A stretch of DNA of 64,000 nt from contig NZ_JBDQZI010000017.1 of the NCBI RefSeq assembly GCF_042920265.1, positions 18,968 through 82,967 on the forward strand, given 5' to 3'. Shown here in pieces: positions 27,288 through 36,483 of this stretch (within the stretch, counting starts at the first letter, position 1; every line of letters starts with the position of its first letter). The DNA is from Lysinibacillus_B sp042920265. Its GTDB lineage: Bacteria > Bacillota > Bacilli > Bacillales_A > Planococcaceae. The notes below the pieces were generated by a model. That model did no database searches. It saw nothing but the letters and a program-made list of their open reading frames with translations, and had not been told where the DNA came from. The translations under genes were made by a program, and so were the position numbers.

Positions 27288-28094
27288 TTAATTATTTATG
27301 TCTGTTTCTGTGTTATTTGTATTAGTTGTATTTCCAACAGGTAAATCAGAGCCATCTTCTGCTACAAGGGGTTGTACTAACACCTCGACACGGCGGTTTT
27401 TCGCGCGCCCTTCCGCTGTGTCATTTGAAGCAATTGGATTGTACTCACCGAAGCCTTTGACACTAAAGTACTTAGAATCCAACTCTGGATTTGAATTTAC
27501 AATAATTTTTAAGAAGTTTACAGCACGAATTACAGATAGCTCCCAGTTTGACGCAAATTCTGCTGTATTCATCGGCACAGTATCCGTATGTCCCGTAATG
27601 ATTACATTACGCGCTGGATTAAACGCTAAAATCTCCGATAGTTCTTCAGCAATATTAGTATATTCAGGTTTAATATTTGCACTACCTGGCGCAAATAACA
27701 CGCTATCACGAATCGTGATTAATAAACCTTCATCCGTCATCACGGTTGAAAATTGATTTTCTAATTCATTCACAGCGATTAACTGCTCTACACGTTCTTG
27801 CGCTTCTTGTAATTGCTTTTGGTCTTCCAAATACTTAGTAGCTGCTTCACTTAATTGTGAGCTATTCGGTGAAGAGACAGGAGATGTATGTTCCATCACA
27901 CCTGTTCCACCATCAAATACTTGATTGAATACCTCCGACATTTTTTGAAGTTTTTCCTGATCTACTGTACTCGAAGCAAAAAGAACGATAAATAGCGCTA
28001 GTAAAAGTGTTAATAAGTCCGCATAAGGAATTAGCCACGACTCATCCACATGCTCTTCATGCTTTTTATGTCTAGTCTTCTTTGCCAAGGCCAC
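27288..28094 (-). CDS. motB: Flagellar motor stator protein MotB
   Basis: A 268-residue protein with a basic N-terminus, a single membrane helix (YADLLTLLLALFIVLFASS, with the proton-carrying Asp in PYADL) and a C-terminal OmpA-like peptidoglycan-binding domain (VIITGHTDTVPMNT, FSVKGFGEYNPIASN, AKNRRVEVLV). It anchors the stator to the wall. The start lies inside the motA end (23-base overlap), so the genes are coupled. The MotA partner resembles MotA rather than sodium-type MotP. Confidence 0.9.
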   Translation of the reverse strand: MALAKKTRHKKHEEHVDESWLIPYADLLTLLLALFIVLFASSTVDQEKLQKMSEVFNQVFDGGTGVMEHTSPVSSPNSSQLSEAATKYLEDQKQLQEAQERVEQLIAVNELENQFSTVMTDEGLLITIRDSVLFAPGSANIKPEYTNIAEELSEILAFNPARNVIITGHTDTVPMNTAEFASNWELSVIRAVNFLKIIVNSNPELDSKYFSVKGFGEYNPIASNDTAEGRAKNRRVEVLVQPLVAEDGSDLPVGNTTNTNNTETDINN

Positions 28095-28872
28095 CCGCCC
28101 CGCTTTCCGTAATTTGCTTACGTTCTTCCATTGTTAAGTATGAAGCTAATTTTTGTTCGATCACACGAGGCGCCTCCCCTTCTAAAACAGAAAGGATTCC
28201 CTCAATCATCATCATTTTTTGTTTTACTTCTACAGCTGATTTGCGTTTTAATTTGTTGGCAAACGGGTGCCATAAAACGTAACCCGTAAAAATCCCCATT
28301 AGTGTGGCTACAAAGGCTGCTGAAATGGCAGTCCCTAATTTTTCGATATCGTTCATATCTTTTAATGCTGCTATCAGACCTATTACGGCACCAAGTACCC
28401 CTAGTGTAGGTGCATATGTACCCGCTTGCGTAAACACCTGTGCACCACTTGCATGACGATCTTCCATCGCCTGCACTTCTTCTGTTAATACATCTCTTAT
28501 GTAATCTGCGTTTTGCCCATCAATGGCTAACGTTAAGCCATTCTTTAAGAACGGGTCTTCAATTTCTGTTGCTTTACTTTCAAGTGCAAGCAACCCTTCA
28601 CGACGCGCTAAATCTGCCCATTGCGAGAACATTTTAATGATTTCTACATCATCTGCTAACTTCGTTTCTTTAAAAATTTTACCAAATAACTTCGGTACAC
28701 GCTTTAATTCTTTCATCGGGAATGCGATGACTACTGCTGCAACCGTACCAAAGATAATAATAAAGATGGCAGCTGGGTTTATTAGCGCATCTGGTCCTAC
28801 CCCTTTAAACTGCATCCCTACTAGAAGTGACACAAACGCTATAATAATCCCTACTAATGACGAAATATCCAT
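28072..28872 (-). CDS. motA: Flagellar motor stator protein MotA
   Basis: A 266-residue membrane protein with four helices. It begins MDISSLVGIIIAFVSLLVGM, very close to B. subtilis MotA, and has NPAAIFIIIFGTVAAVVIAFP, the cytoplasmic region LARREGLLALE and the conserved TYAPTLGVLGAVIGLIAAL. With MotB it forms the ion channel that drives the flagellum. AGGAGGT lies upstream of the ATG. First gene of a two-gene operon. Confidence 0.92.
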   Translation of the reverse strand: MDISSLVGIIIAFVSLLVGMQFKGVGPDALINPAAIFIIIFGTVAAVVIAFPMKELKRVPKLFGKIFKETKLADDVEIIKMFSQWADLARREGLLALESKATEIEDPFLKNGLTLAIDGQNADYIRDVLTEEVQAMEDRHASGAQVFTQAGTYAPTLGVLGAVIGLIAALKDMNDIEKLGTAISAAFVATLMGIFTGYVLWHPFANKLKRKSAVEVKQKMMMIEGILSVLEGEAPRVIEQKLASYLTMEERKQITESGAGGLGKED

Positions 28873-29072
28873 GCCTATACCTCCAATAACTCGTTCTTTT
28901 TTTATTTCGACCTGTTCTGCTTTTTATTAACATTTCTATTAATATAGTATAAAGGGTAATCCATTTTTTTTCGATGTCATAATGTTTTTTTCTTTCCAAA
29001 TTGCCAGTTTTTGATTATATTGAATCAATAATTATAAACAGTTTTGAATTTTTATATGGAGGAATGATAAAA

Positions 29073-30308
29073 ATGATGGGTGATTTTAATAATAATCTTT
29101 TAAAATATGCTGAACTTGCAGTAAAAGTAGGTGTAAATATCCAAAAAGGGCAGTTTCTTTATATAGCCGCTTCAACCGATGCAGTAGAATTTGTCCGTCT
29201 CGTGACAAAAGTTGCGTATAAAGTTGGGGCTAAACAAGTATTTGTAGATTTTTCTGACGATCAAATTGGCCGCTATCGCTATGAGTTAGCACCAGAGGAT
29301 TCATTCGACTTCTTTCCGCCTTGGAAAGTACAAGAACGTGAATGGTTAGCAGAGCAAGGCGCAGCATTTATGAGTATTGTCTCCCAAAGCCCTGACCTAT
29401 TAAAAGGAGTAGAGCCCAAGCGCATTGCTACATTCCAAAAAGCGGCAGGTACAGCACTAAACACATACCGCCAATACGTACAAGCAGATAAAATTTCTTG
29501 GACAGTCATTGCCGTTCCTTCAAAAGACTGGGCTGCTAAAGTGTTTCCTCAATTATCAGAAAATCAACAAGTTGAAGCATTATGGGATGCGATTTTTAAA
29601 GCGACGCGTGCTAACTTAGAAAACCCTGTGGAAGCATGGGTACACCATAACAATACACTTCACGAAAAAGTAGACTACTTAAATGCTAAAAAATATACAA
29701 AGCTGCATTACACGGCTCCCGGTACAGACTTAACCATTGAGCTACCAAAAGGGCATTTATGGTGTGGGGCAGGCAGTATGAATGAACGCGGTGACGAATT
29801 CATGGCCAATATGCCAACAGAAGAAGTATTTACAGTTCCTCATAAAGACGGTGTCAATGGTTACGTTTCAAGTACAAAGCCTTTAAGCTATGGTGGGAAT
29901 ATTATCGATCACTTTACACTAACTTTTGAAAATGGCCGCATTGTTAATGTACAAGCAGAACAAGGGGAAGAAGTATTGAAAAACCTAATTGCTACGGATG
30001 AAGGTTCTCATTACTTAGGCGAGGTCGCACTAGTTCCTTATAACTCTCCTATTTCTAACTCAGGTTTACTATTCTTTAATACGTTATTTGATGAAAATGC
30101 GTCTAATCACTTGGCCATTGGTAGCGCCTATGCCTTTTGCTTAGAAGGGGGAAAAACAATGTCACCGGAAGAATTAGAAGCAAATGGATTAAACCGAAGT
30201 ATTACCCATGTTGACTTTATGATTGGTTCTGCTAATATGGATATTGACGGGATTACTGAGGATGGACAAGTAGAACCTGTTTTCCGTAGTGGAAACTGGG
30301 CATTCTAA
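29073..30308 (+). CDS. Aminopeptidase, M29 family (AmpS/PepS-like), copy 1
   Basis: About 411 residues. Family landmarks are LLKYAELAVKVGVNIQKGQ, the zinc-ligand-bearing NMPTEEVFTVPHKDGVNG, EGSHYLGEVALVPYNSPI and HLAIGSAYAFCLEGG, with DFMIGSANMDIDG at the end. It removes N-terminal residues from peptides in the cytosol. The start at 29073 has GGAGG 10 bases upstream; an ATG at 29076 is possible. A close paralogue lies at 43244-44473. Confidence 0.9.
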   Translation: MMGDFNNNLLKYAELAVKVGVNIQKGQFLYIAASTDAVEFVRLVTKVAYKVGAKQVFVDFSDDQIGRYRYELAPEDSFDFFPPWKVQEREWLAEQGAAFMSIVSQSPDLLKGVEPKRIATFQKAAGTALNTYRQYVQADKISWTVIAVPSKDWAAKVFPQLSENQQVEALWDAIFKATRANLENPVEAWVHHNNTLHEKVDYLNAKKYTKLHYTAPGTDLTIELPKGHLWCGAGSMNERGDEFMANMPTEEVFTVPHKDGVNGYVSSTKPLSYGGNIIDHFTLTFENGRIVNVQAEQGEEVLKNLIATDEGSHYLGEVALVPYNSPISNSGLLFFNTLFDENASNHLAIGSAYAFCLEGGKTMSPEELEANGLNRSITHVDFMIGSANMDIDGITEDGQVEPVFRSGNWAF

Positions 30309-30427
30309 CACCTTCAAAATGTCGTCACAATTTTTAAATTTCCATAAATTAAACTATCACTTGTCTCATAGATTACGGTATAATTAGTGTTAAGGATTAC
30401 TTTATTTATAGGAAGGAGCTTTTTAAC

Positions 30428-30589
30428 ATGAATCATCATCATCCATTTGGTCCAGAGTACTATACAACAGTATTAGGCTACTCTGTAGTGATCATTATTT
30501 GCTTAATGTTCTTCATTCATTATTTACGTGTAGGTTTAGATTCTCACGAGTCAGTACGTATCGATTCAAAAGCTAACGCTCATAAATAA
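30428..30589 (+). CDS. Small single-pass membrane protein, 53 residues
   Basis: A short frame starting NHHHPFGPEYYTTVLGY, with one hydrophobic helix (SVVIIICLMFFIHYL) and a hydrophilic tail ending SKANAHK. AGGAAGGAG lies before the ATG and a terminator right after the stop, so the gene looks real. A His-rich N-terminus could bind metal. I recognise no family. It lies between the aminopeptidase and carbonic anhydrase genes as its own unit. Confidence 0.65.
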   Translation: MNHHHPFGPEYYTTVLGYSVVIIICLMFFIHYLRVGLDSHESVRIDSKANAHK

Positions 30590-30597
30590 TTTGATTC

Positions 30598-30628
30598 AAA
30601 ACAGCCATATTTATGGCTGTTTTTTTAA
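30598..30628 (+). terminator. Terminator of the 53-codon gene
   Basis: An ACAGCCAT/ATGGCTGT stem followed by seven T. Confidence 0.85.
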
Positions 30629-30769
30629 TGACTTTTATATAAATTCGCTTTATATATATATCCTTTGTCTTTATTTTTATAATATTTAAACTCATTTTCG
30701 CTATTATTATTTGAATTCTCTTTCATTTCAACTAAAATAAGATAAGTGTAAGGAAAGGGGTAACGACAT

Positions 30770-31336
30770 ATGTCTTTATTAAACGAAATACTCAGCTTTA
30801 ATCAATCATTCGTAGAAGAAAAGCAATACGAGCCTTATATTACAACAAAGTATCCAAACAAACGAGTAGTTGTATTATCTTGTATGGACACACGCTTAGT
30901 TGAACTACTGCCGAAAGCAATGAATCTTCGTAATGGAGATGTCAAAATTGTCAAAAGTGCAGGGGCCATCGTGAACCATCCATTTGGTGGGATTATGCGT
31001 AGTTTACTTGTAGCGGTTTATGAGCTACAAGCAGATGAAGTATACATTATTGGACACTATGACTGTGGGATGAGTGCAGTTGACCCTGATGTGATGATTG
31101 GTCATATGCTTGAACGTGGCATTAAACAAGAAACAATCGATACAGTAAACTATTCAGCTGGCGATTTACGTGACTGGTTACGCGGCTTTGGGGATATCGC
31201 AACGAGCGTATTAAAAAGTGTAGAGCTTGTGCGTCAGCATCCATTAATGCCTAAAGGAGTGCCTGTACACGGACTCATCATCGACCCAGGCACAGGACGC
31301 CTTGATGTAGTAAGTGACGGCAATCAACATTTATAA
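30770..31336 (+). CDS. Beta-carbonic anhydrase
   Basis: A 188-residue zinc enzyme that interconverts CO2 and bicarbonate. Zinc ligands are C38 in SCMDTR (with D40 and R42 as dyad), H96 and C99 in GHYDCGM. SAGAIVNHPFGG is also conserved. The short form matches the YvdA/YtiB-type enzymes of Bacillales. AAGGAAAGGGG precedes the ATG, and a terminator overlaps the end of the convergent acetyltransferase. Confidence 0.9.
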   Translation: MSLLNEILSFNQSFVEEKQYEPYITTKYPNKRVVVLSCMDTRLVELLPKAMNLRNGDVKIVKSAGAIVNHPFGGIMRSLLVAVYELQADEVYIIGHYDCGMSAVDPDVMIGHMLERGIKQETIDTVNYSAGDLRDWLRGFGDIATSVLKSVELVRQHPLMPKGVPVHGLIIDPGTGRLDVVSDGNQHL

Positions 31337-31355
31337 AATCGTTTCAATCGAGGAC

Positions 31356-31387
31356 AAAAGGTGCAGGGATAATCCCTACACCTTTTT
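31356..31387. terminator. Bidirectional terminator between carbonic anhydrase and GNAT genes
   Basis: AAAGGTG-x-AGGGAT pairs with ATCCCT-x-CACCTTT; it overlaps the last codons of the minus-strand gene. Confidence 0.75.
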
Positions 31388-31933
31388 CTGTAAATACTCT
31401 TCCTGTAACATCGCATACATATAATGGTCTACCCATTCTCCATTAATGAACAATAGTTTACGAAGTAGCCCTTCTCTTGCAAATCCGGCTTTTTCAATGA
31501 CACGAATGGACGATATATTTTCAGGCGCAATATATGCCTCTACTCGATGTAGCTTAAGGGATGCAAAGGCTAGCTCCACGACAAGCTTTACCGCTTCCGT
31601 TGCAATGCCTCGCCCAACAAAATGCTGATCCATCGAATAGCCAACAAATGCACTTGAATACGGCATACGTTTAATCGCATATAACGAAATATGGCCAATT
31701 AATTTTTCCGATTCCTTCTCATAAATGCCAAATGAAAATTCTCGGTTTAAAGCAAGTAACTGTAATCCTTCTAGAATCTTTTTATACTGTGCCTCTTCCG
31801 TATAGTAATCCTCTCGGTGTATAGGCTCATATGTTGACCAAAAGTGCTTATTGTTCGACAACAGCATCGCTAACTCTTTTGCATCTGACTCCCCAAACGT
31901 ACGTAAAAAGCATTTCTCCCCGTCCAGCTTCAC
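31376..31933 (-). CDS. GNAT acetyltransferase, RimJ/RimL-like
   Basis: About 185 residues. FLRTFGESDAKELAMLL opens the domain. The acetyl-CoA loop is QHFVGRGIATEAVKLV, and VEAYIAPENISSIRVIEKAGFAREG is typical of the RimJ/RimL group that acetylates N-termini of ribosomal or other proteins. GTG 31933 is chosen because GAAGGGTG lies 8 bases upstream. An ATG at 31981 would lie inside pepF without a clear site. It follows pepF by 7 bases, hence one operon. Confidence 0.82.
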   Translation of the reverse strand: MKLDGEKCFLRTFGESDAKELAMLLSNNKHFWSTYEPIHREDYYTEEAQYKKILEGLQLLALNREFSFGIYEKESEKLIGHISLYAIKRMPYSSAFVGYSMDQHFVGRGIATEAVKLVVELAFASLKLHRVEAYIAPENISSIRVIEKAGFAREGLLRKLLFINGEWVDHYMYAMLQEEYLQKKV

Positions 31934-31940
31934 GGACCGA

Positions 31941-33734
31941 TCACCCTTCTTTCGAAACAAGTTGAATAAACTCTTCAACATCTCTCACACAGAGCGCAAT
32001 GCCCTTCTCCCAAAATTCACGTTTTGTAATATCTTCGTTTAGATGCTTCATCGCTAAGTCTTCCACCGTCATAATAGCTGTATCACGAAGTAGCGCTATA
32101 TATTTTTCTTCAAACGCTGCTCCTTCTTCTTTTGCCTTTGCATAAATACTAAGGGAGAACAAATAACCAAATGTATATGGGAAGTTATAGAATGGCACAC
32201 CTGTAATATAAAAATGCATTTTAGATGCCCAAAAATGCGGGTGTGCTTCACCTAGTGCACCTGCAAAGGCTTCTCGTTGGGCTTCTTCCATTAATTCATT
32301 CAACCGCTTTGTCGCAACAATTCCTCGCTTACGCTCTTCATAAAAACGCGTTTCAAACAGGAAGCGTGCGTGGATATTCATAAAGAATGCAATCGAACGC
32401 TGCAATTTATCTTCGAGTAAAGCAATTTTCTCTTCTGTTGTTGCTGCCTCTTCTACTGCTGCATCCGCAACAATCATCTCAGCAAAAGTGGATGCTGTTT
32501 CGGCCACATTCATGGCGTAACGACGGTTAAGTGGATTCACTGGGCGTAGCGCATACGTATGGAACGCATGCCCTAGCTCATGCGCTAATGTGGAAACGTT
32601 GGACATAGTGCCGGAGTATGTCATAAAAATACGTGATTGCTCCGCCAGCGGGAAGCCCGTACAAAAGCCACCAGGACGTTTGTTATCACGATCTTCTGCT
32701 TCAATCCATCCATCTTCAAACGCTTGACGTGCGAATGCCTGAAGCTGTGCCCCGAACTTGCCAAAATGCTTCAGGATAAACTCTGCACCCTCTTGATACG
32801 ACACTTTTGTTGTAGAAGACGTCACTGGTGCATCGAAGTTATACCAATCCAGCTTCTCCTTCCCAAGCATACTTGCCTTTGTTTTAAGGAATTTTACAAA
32901 TGGTGCTTTATGATTTGAAATGGCTCCCCACATGGCCTCTAGCGTTTCGTTTTTCATTCGGTTAATTTGTAACGGCTCTTGCAACACTTCATCCCAACCG
33001 CGTTTTTTGTATGTCGTTAAACGGAAGCCAGCTAGATGGTTTAATGTTTTCGCGAAAAACTCTTCCTTTTCCGTAAATACTTTTTCAAGCGCATCAAAAG
33101 CACTTTTACGTACCGCTTCATTCGGATGTGCACTTAAATTATTCGCTTGTCCTACAGATAGGTATTTCGTTTCTCCCTCTACATCAACTTCTACTTTAAT
33201 ATCACCGATGAACATATTGTAAAGCTGTCCCCACGAAGAATAGCCATCTACGCCTAATTCAGAAATTAATGTTTCTTCTTCCTCCGACAGCTTTTGCTTC
33301 GCTTGTTCACGCCACTCCGTTAAAATAAAGGCAAACTCATGTAACAACTCCGATTGGATTAGTGCATGGAAACGTTGCTCATCCATTTCAGCTAGTAACT
33401 GCTGTAAACGAAGAATCACAGGTGAATAGCTTGCTGAAATACTGCTTAATTGACTTGATAATAAAAGCGCCTTCGTATCTTTTATATTTTGAGCCGTTAA
33501 ACACGAAAGCATGCCACCCGCATGAGAAATATGCATTAATGTGTCTGCAATGTGTGCTAAAGCTTCTTTTAATTGTTGTTCATTGACATCTATTGTTAAA
33601 GCCATTATTTGTTTTTTTGTTGCTTCCACTTTATGTGGTAGTTGTTCTATAAATGCTTGGAAGGCTGGTGACTCACTGCCTCCTTCAAAAAACACATCTA
33701 AATTCCATACTTCTGGATATTTTATTGTTGCCAT
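31941..33734 (-). CDS. pepF: M3 family oligoendopeptidase (PepF-like)
   Basis: A 597-residue cytosolic zinc metallopeptidase that cleaves short peptides. The catalytic motif LAHELGHAFH lies near residue 385, and the third zinc ligand region is NVAETASTFAEMIV. An N-terminal helical domain and GVDGYSSWGQLYNMF are typical of the PepF clade. GAGGGGGG precedes the ATG. The stop codon overlaps the ribosome-binding site of the acetyltransferase. Confidence 0.9.
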   Translation of the reverse strand: MATIKYPEVWNLDVFFEGGSESPAFQAFIEQLPHKVEATKKQIMALTIDVNEQQLKEALAHIADTLMHISHAGGMLSCLTAQNIKDTKALLLSSQLSSISASYSPVILRLQQLLAEMDEQRFHALIQSELLHEFAFILTEWREQAKQKLSEEEETLISELGVDGYSSWGQLYNMFIGDIKVEVDVEGETKYLSVGQANNLSAHPNEAVRKSAFDALEKVFTEKEEFFAKTLNHLAGFRLTTYKKRGWDEVLQEPLQINRMKNETLEAMWGAISNHKAPFVKFLKTKASMLGKEKLDWYNFDAPVTSSTTKVSYQEGAEFILKHFGKFGAQLQAFARQAFEDGWIEAEDRDNKRPGGFCTGFPLAEQSRIFMTYSGTMSNVSTLAHELGHAFHTYALRPVNPLNRRYAMNVAETASTFAEMIVADAAVEEAATTEEKIALLEDKLQRSIAFFMNIHARFLFETRFYEERKRGIVATKRLNELMEEAQREAFAGALGEAHPHFWASKMHFYITGVPFYNFPYTFGYLFSLSIYAKAKEEGAAFEEKYIALLRDTAIMTVEDLAMKHLNEDITKREFWEKGIALCVRDVEEFIQLVSKEG

Positions 33735-33787
33735 TGTACTCCCCCCTCATTATTCAGAAAGTAATTTCTAAATAGTATTCAATTAGA

Positions 33788-33900
33788 AAAACATAACTCG
33801 CGCTACAAGGGCGCGAGTTGATATGTTTTTAATTAGATATACTTTCTACCGAAAATTCAGACAAAATAGTTCACACTATTTTATCCGAATTCCGAAGTAT
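33788..33900 (-). terminator. Tandem terminator-like hairpins downstream of ppk2
   Basis: Two hairpins: AACTCGCGC/GCGCGAGTT (33795-33819) with T-rich exit, and a long imperfect one around AAAATAGT-TCAC-ACTATTTT (about 33840-33898). They separate ppk2 and pepF. Confidence 0.65.
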
Positions 33901-33915
33901 TAAATCTATTATATG

Positions 33916-34785
33916 TTATTTTCGTTTCTTTTTCGATTTATTTTTTCTCACCAATTTTACTTTTTTTACATCTTCTTCTAAGCTAGCGGCAACTTCTTTT
34001 TCAGCTTGTGCTAACTCCGCCAATGCTTTTTTCTCTTCTTGTTCAAAAACAGTAGGAATTTCAAGGCCTCGTCGTTTCGCTTCTTGTTGAATATGCGCTA
34101 ACGTTTCTTCTAATACTTTTATTCGTGCATATTGCTTATTGTTCCCCTCTACGAGAATCCATGGGGCATGTTTCGAGTCTGTTTTCTCAAACATCTCATT
34201 TGCAGCCACGGCATAATCATCAAACTTGTCACGATTTCGCCAATCTTCTTCTGTTAACTTCCAAGCTTTATATGGATCTTGAGCCCGTGCTTCAAAACGT
34301 TTTAACTGTTCCTCTTGATCGATATGAATCCAGAATTTCAACAAAATGTACTCACCATTTGTTAATAGACGCTCAAAGTCATTAATCTCCTCATAAGCAC
34401 GTGTCCATTCTTCTTCCGTCGCAAATCCTTCTAAACGTTCGACTAATACACGTCCATACCATGAGCGGTCGAAAATAGCGATTTGTCCATGTTGAGGTAA
34501 CTTACGCCAAAATCGTTGCATATAGTTATAACGTTTTTCATGTGGTTGCGGGGCGGAAATGGGATGTACAATATAACCGCGCGGATCGATACGTTCTGTT
34601 AACCGTTTAATCGCGCCTCCTTTACCAGCAGCATCCATTCCTTCAAAAGCTAAAATTAATCCAATTTTATTGTTGAATAAAAACTGTTGTACGTTTAATA
34701 TTTCATATTGGAGTACTTTTAACTTTTTCTTATATACTACTTTATCTAGTTCTAACGACAGGTCTAATGCTTCAAGCTTTTGCAT
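33916..34785 (-). CDS. Polyphosphate kinase 2 family (PPK2)
   Basis: A 289-residue single-domain PPK2. Walker A is EGMDAAGKGGAIKR, the lid/substrate region ISAPQPHEKRYNYMQRFW, and Walker B IFDRSWYGRVLVERLEGF. The C-terminus is very Lys-rich (KKVKLVRKNKSKKKRK). The family moves phosphate between polyphosphate and nucleotides; a one-domain form could act on NMP or NDP, which I cannot decide. AAAAGGAGTGG precedes the ATG. Confidence 0.9.
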   Translation of the reverse strand: MQKLEALDLSLELDKVVYKKKLKVLQYEILNVQQFLFNNKIGLILAFEGMDAAGKGGAIKRLTERIDPRGYIVHPISAPQPHEKRYNYMQRFWRKLPQHGQIAIFDRSWYGRVLVERLEGFATEEEWTRAYEEINDFERLLTNGEYILLKFWIHIDQEEQLKRFEARAQDPYKAWKLTEEDWRNRDKFDDYAVAANEMFEKTDSKHAPWILVEGNNKQYARIKVLEETLAHIQQEAKRRGLEIPTVFEQEEKKALAELAQAEKEVAASLEEDVKKVKLVRKNKSKKKRK

Positions 34786-34898
34786 GGAACCACTCCTTTT
34801 ACTATACTATCTCTATTGTAAACTAAAATGGTTTTAAATGGTATTTGTTGTTGCAAAGTAGCAAAATGTATATAATTCTAACGGAAGGAGAGGAATTT

Positions 34899-35636
34899 AT
34901 GGGGCGTATTTTATTACTTTTTGTTGCAACCATTGTTTTATCAATATACTCAATCACTGCGTTTTGGATTGGGATAAATGATCTAACAACCATTCATTCA
35001 ATTAAGCGGCTACCACTTTTATTTTCTCCTGCCAGCTTTGTTTATTTATTTACATTCGTCTTATACGCTAGTCTTTTCGTTTATGTGTGGCAAGCTTACC
35101 AAAACCGCCAAACCATCTTCGTCACTACTAGATTACAAGCGCTTTTATTTGTACTAGCTTGCCTATTACAAATTACCTTTTTCTATATATGGCATCAAGA
35201 CCAGTATATCACTGCATTTATATTGCTTATGCTACAACTCCTCTCTTTATTCGGTTTACATATGACGTATCCGTTTCATAGAGAATATATAAGCTTACGT
35301 ATTCCAATCGCTATGTGGTTAGGTTGGAATTTATTTTTCATCTTGATCGTCATTAGCTACCTTACGATTTACTACGAGTGGCATGGATTGGGGTTAAGCA
35401 ATGCCCTGTGGGTTGTCATTTTGTTAACAGCGGGGGCAGCGACTGCTCTCCATCTTCGTTACCATCATTTTGACCGCATCATACCTAGTATTTTTATTTT
35501 AGGTTATGTAGGCATTGCTGTAGCAAATGGTTTTACTGAATTATTTGTATCAACTGCTGCACTATTTTTATGTGGCGTCATGGTTGTTGCCATTTTATTT
35601 ATGGAAAAGAAAAAGAAAACTGCTGAAGGTAGTTAA
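34899..35636 (+). CDS. Seven-TM membrane protein, possibly TspO-like
   Basis: A 245-residue protein with about seven to eight hydrophobic segments and many aromatic residues (FYIWHQDQYITAF, PIAMWLGWNLFF, YYEWHGLGLSNALWVV). The arrangement loosely recalls the longer tryptophan-rich sensory (TspO/MBR-like) proteins of Bacillales, but the match is not strong. The ATG at 34899 has AAGGAGAGG upstream. The end overlaps a strong terminator. Confidence 0.5.
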   Translation: MGRILLLFVATIVLSIYSITAFWIGINDLTTIHSIKRLPLLFSPASFVYLFTFVLYASLFVYVWQAYQNRQTIFVTTRLQALLFVLACLLQITFFYIWHQDQYITAFILLMLQLLSLFGLHMTYPFHREYISLRIPIAMWLGWNLFFILIVISYLTIYYEWHGLGLSNALWVVILLTAGAATALHLRYHHFDRIIPSIFILGYVGIAVANGFTELFVSTAALFLCGVMVVAILFMEKKKKTAEGS

Positions 35637-35658
35637 TGCCTTCGCAGTTTTCTTTGCT
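35612..35658. terminator. Bidirectional terminator between the membrane protein gene and map
   Basis: AAGAAAACTGC-x-GAAGG pairs with CCTTC-GCAGTTTTCTT around a 9-base loop; it starts inside the upstream CDS. Confidence 0.85.
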
Positions 35659-35663
35659 TTTAG

Positions 35664-36416
35664 TTAGTCTTCTAATGTCGTTAAAATAACCGGTTTATCT
35701 TTTGTGACAACGATAGAATGTTCGATTTGAGCAACTAATGATTTGTCTGGTGTAATAAATGTCCAGCCATCACCTGCTTCGACAATATGCTCTGCCTTTG
35801 CAGAGATGAACGGCTCTACTGCTAACACCATGCCTTCTTTCATAATCGTTGTATCCCATGCATCATAGTAGTTTAAAATATGGTCTGGCGCTTCATGAAG
35901 AGACTTCCCTAAACCATGTCCTGTTAAATTCATGATGACCGTTAAGCCGTGATCGCGTGCTTCACGTTCTACCGCTTTCCCGATTTGGTTTAATTTTGAA
36001 CCCGCTTTTACTTTTGTCATCGCACGTTCAAATGCTGATTTTGCTACAGCACAAAGCTTTTCTTTCTCTTCATAACCTTCCCCTACAACAAATGAAATAC
36101 CCGTATCCGCAAAATAACCATTCAATGAACCCGAAACATCAATATTCACTAAATCGCCTTCTTGAATCACTTTATCGCCCGGAATACCGTGTGCGACTTC
36201 ATGATTCACTGAAATACATGTAAATCCTGGGAAGTCATATTCACCTTTAGGGCCCGAAATGGCACCGGCTTCTTCAAACATGCGACCTGCTATTTCGTCT
36301 AGTTCACGTGTTGTAACACCTGGTTTTGTGGCAGCTTTCATCGCTTCACGAATTTCTGCTACAATGCGACCGATCTTTTTAAACGCATCTAATTCTTCCT
36401 GTGTCTTAATAATCAT
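35664..36416 (-). CDS. map: Methionine aminopeptidase, type I
   Basis: A 250-residue enzyme removing the initiator Met. Metal ligands appear in NIDVSGSLNGYFADTG (two Asp), LTGHGLGKSLHE (His), AVEPFIS (Glu) and QIEHSIVV (Glu). ATG 36416 has GAGAGGG 8 bases upstream; a TTG two codons earlier is too close. It is outside the ribosomal-protein cluster where the main Bacillales map lies, so it may be the second copy (YflG-like). Confidence 0.9.
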   Translation of the reverse strand: MIIKTQEELDAFKKIGRIVAEIREAMKAATKPGVTTRELDEIAGRMFEEAGAISGPKGEYDFPGFTCISVNHEVAHGIPGDKVIQEGDLVNIDVSGSLNGYFADTGISFVVGEGYEEKEKLCAVAKSAFERAMTKVKAGSKLNQIGKAVEREARDHGLTVIMNLTGHGLGKSLHEAPDHILNYYDAWDTTIMKEGMVLAVEPFISAKAEHIVEAGDGWTFITPDKSLVAQIEHSIVVTKDKPVILTTLED

Positions 36417-36483
36417 GCTCAAATCCCTCTCTTAATTAAAAATGTCCTTTACTACTATATCATATGGAAATGTACGTCACATA

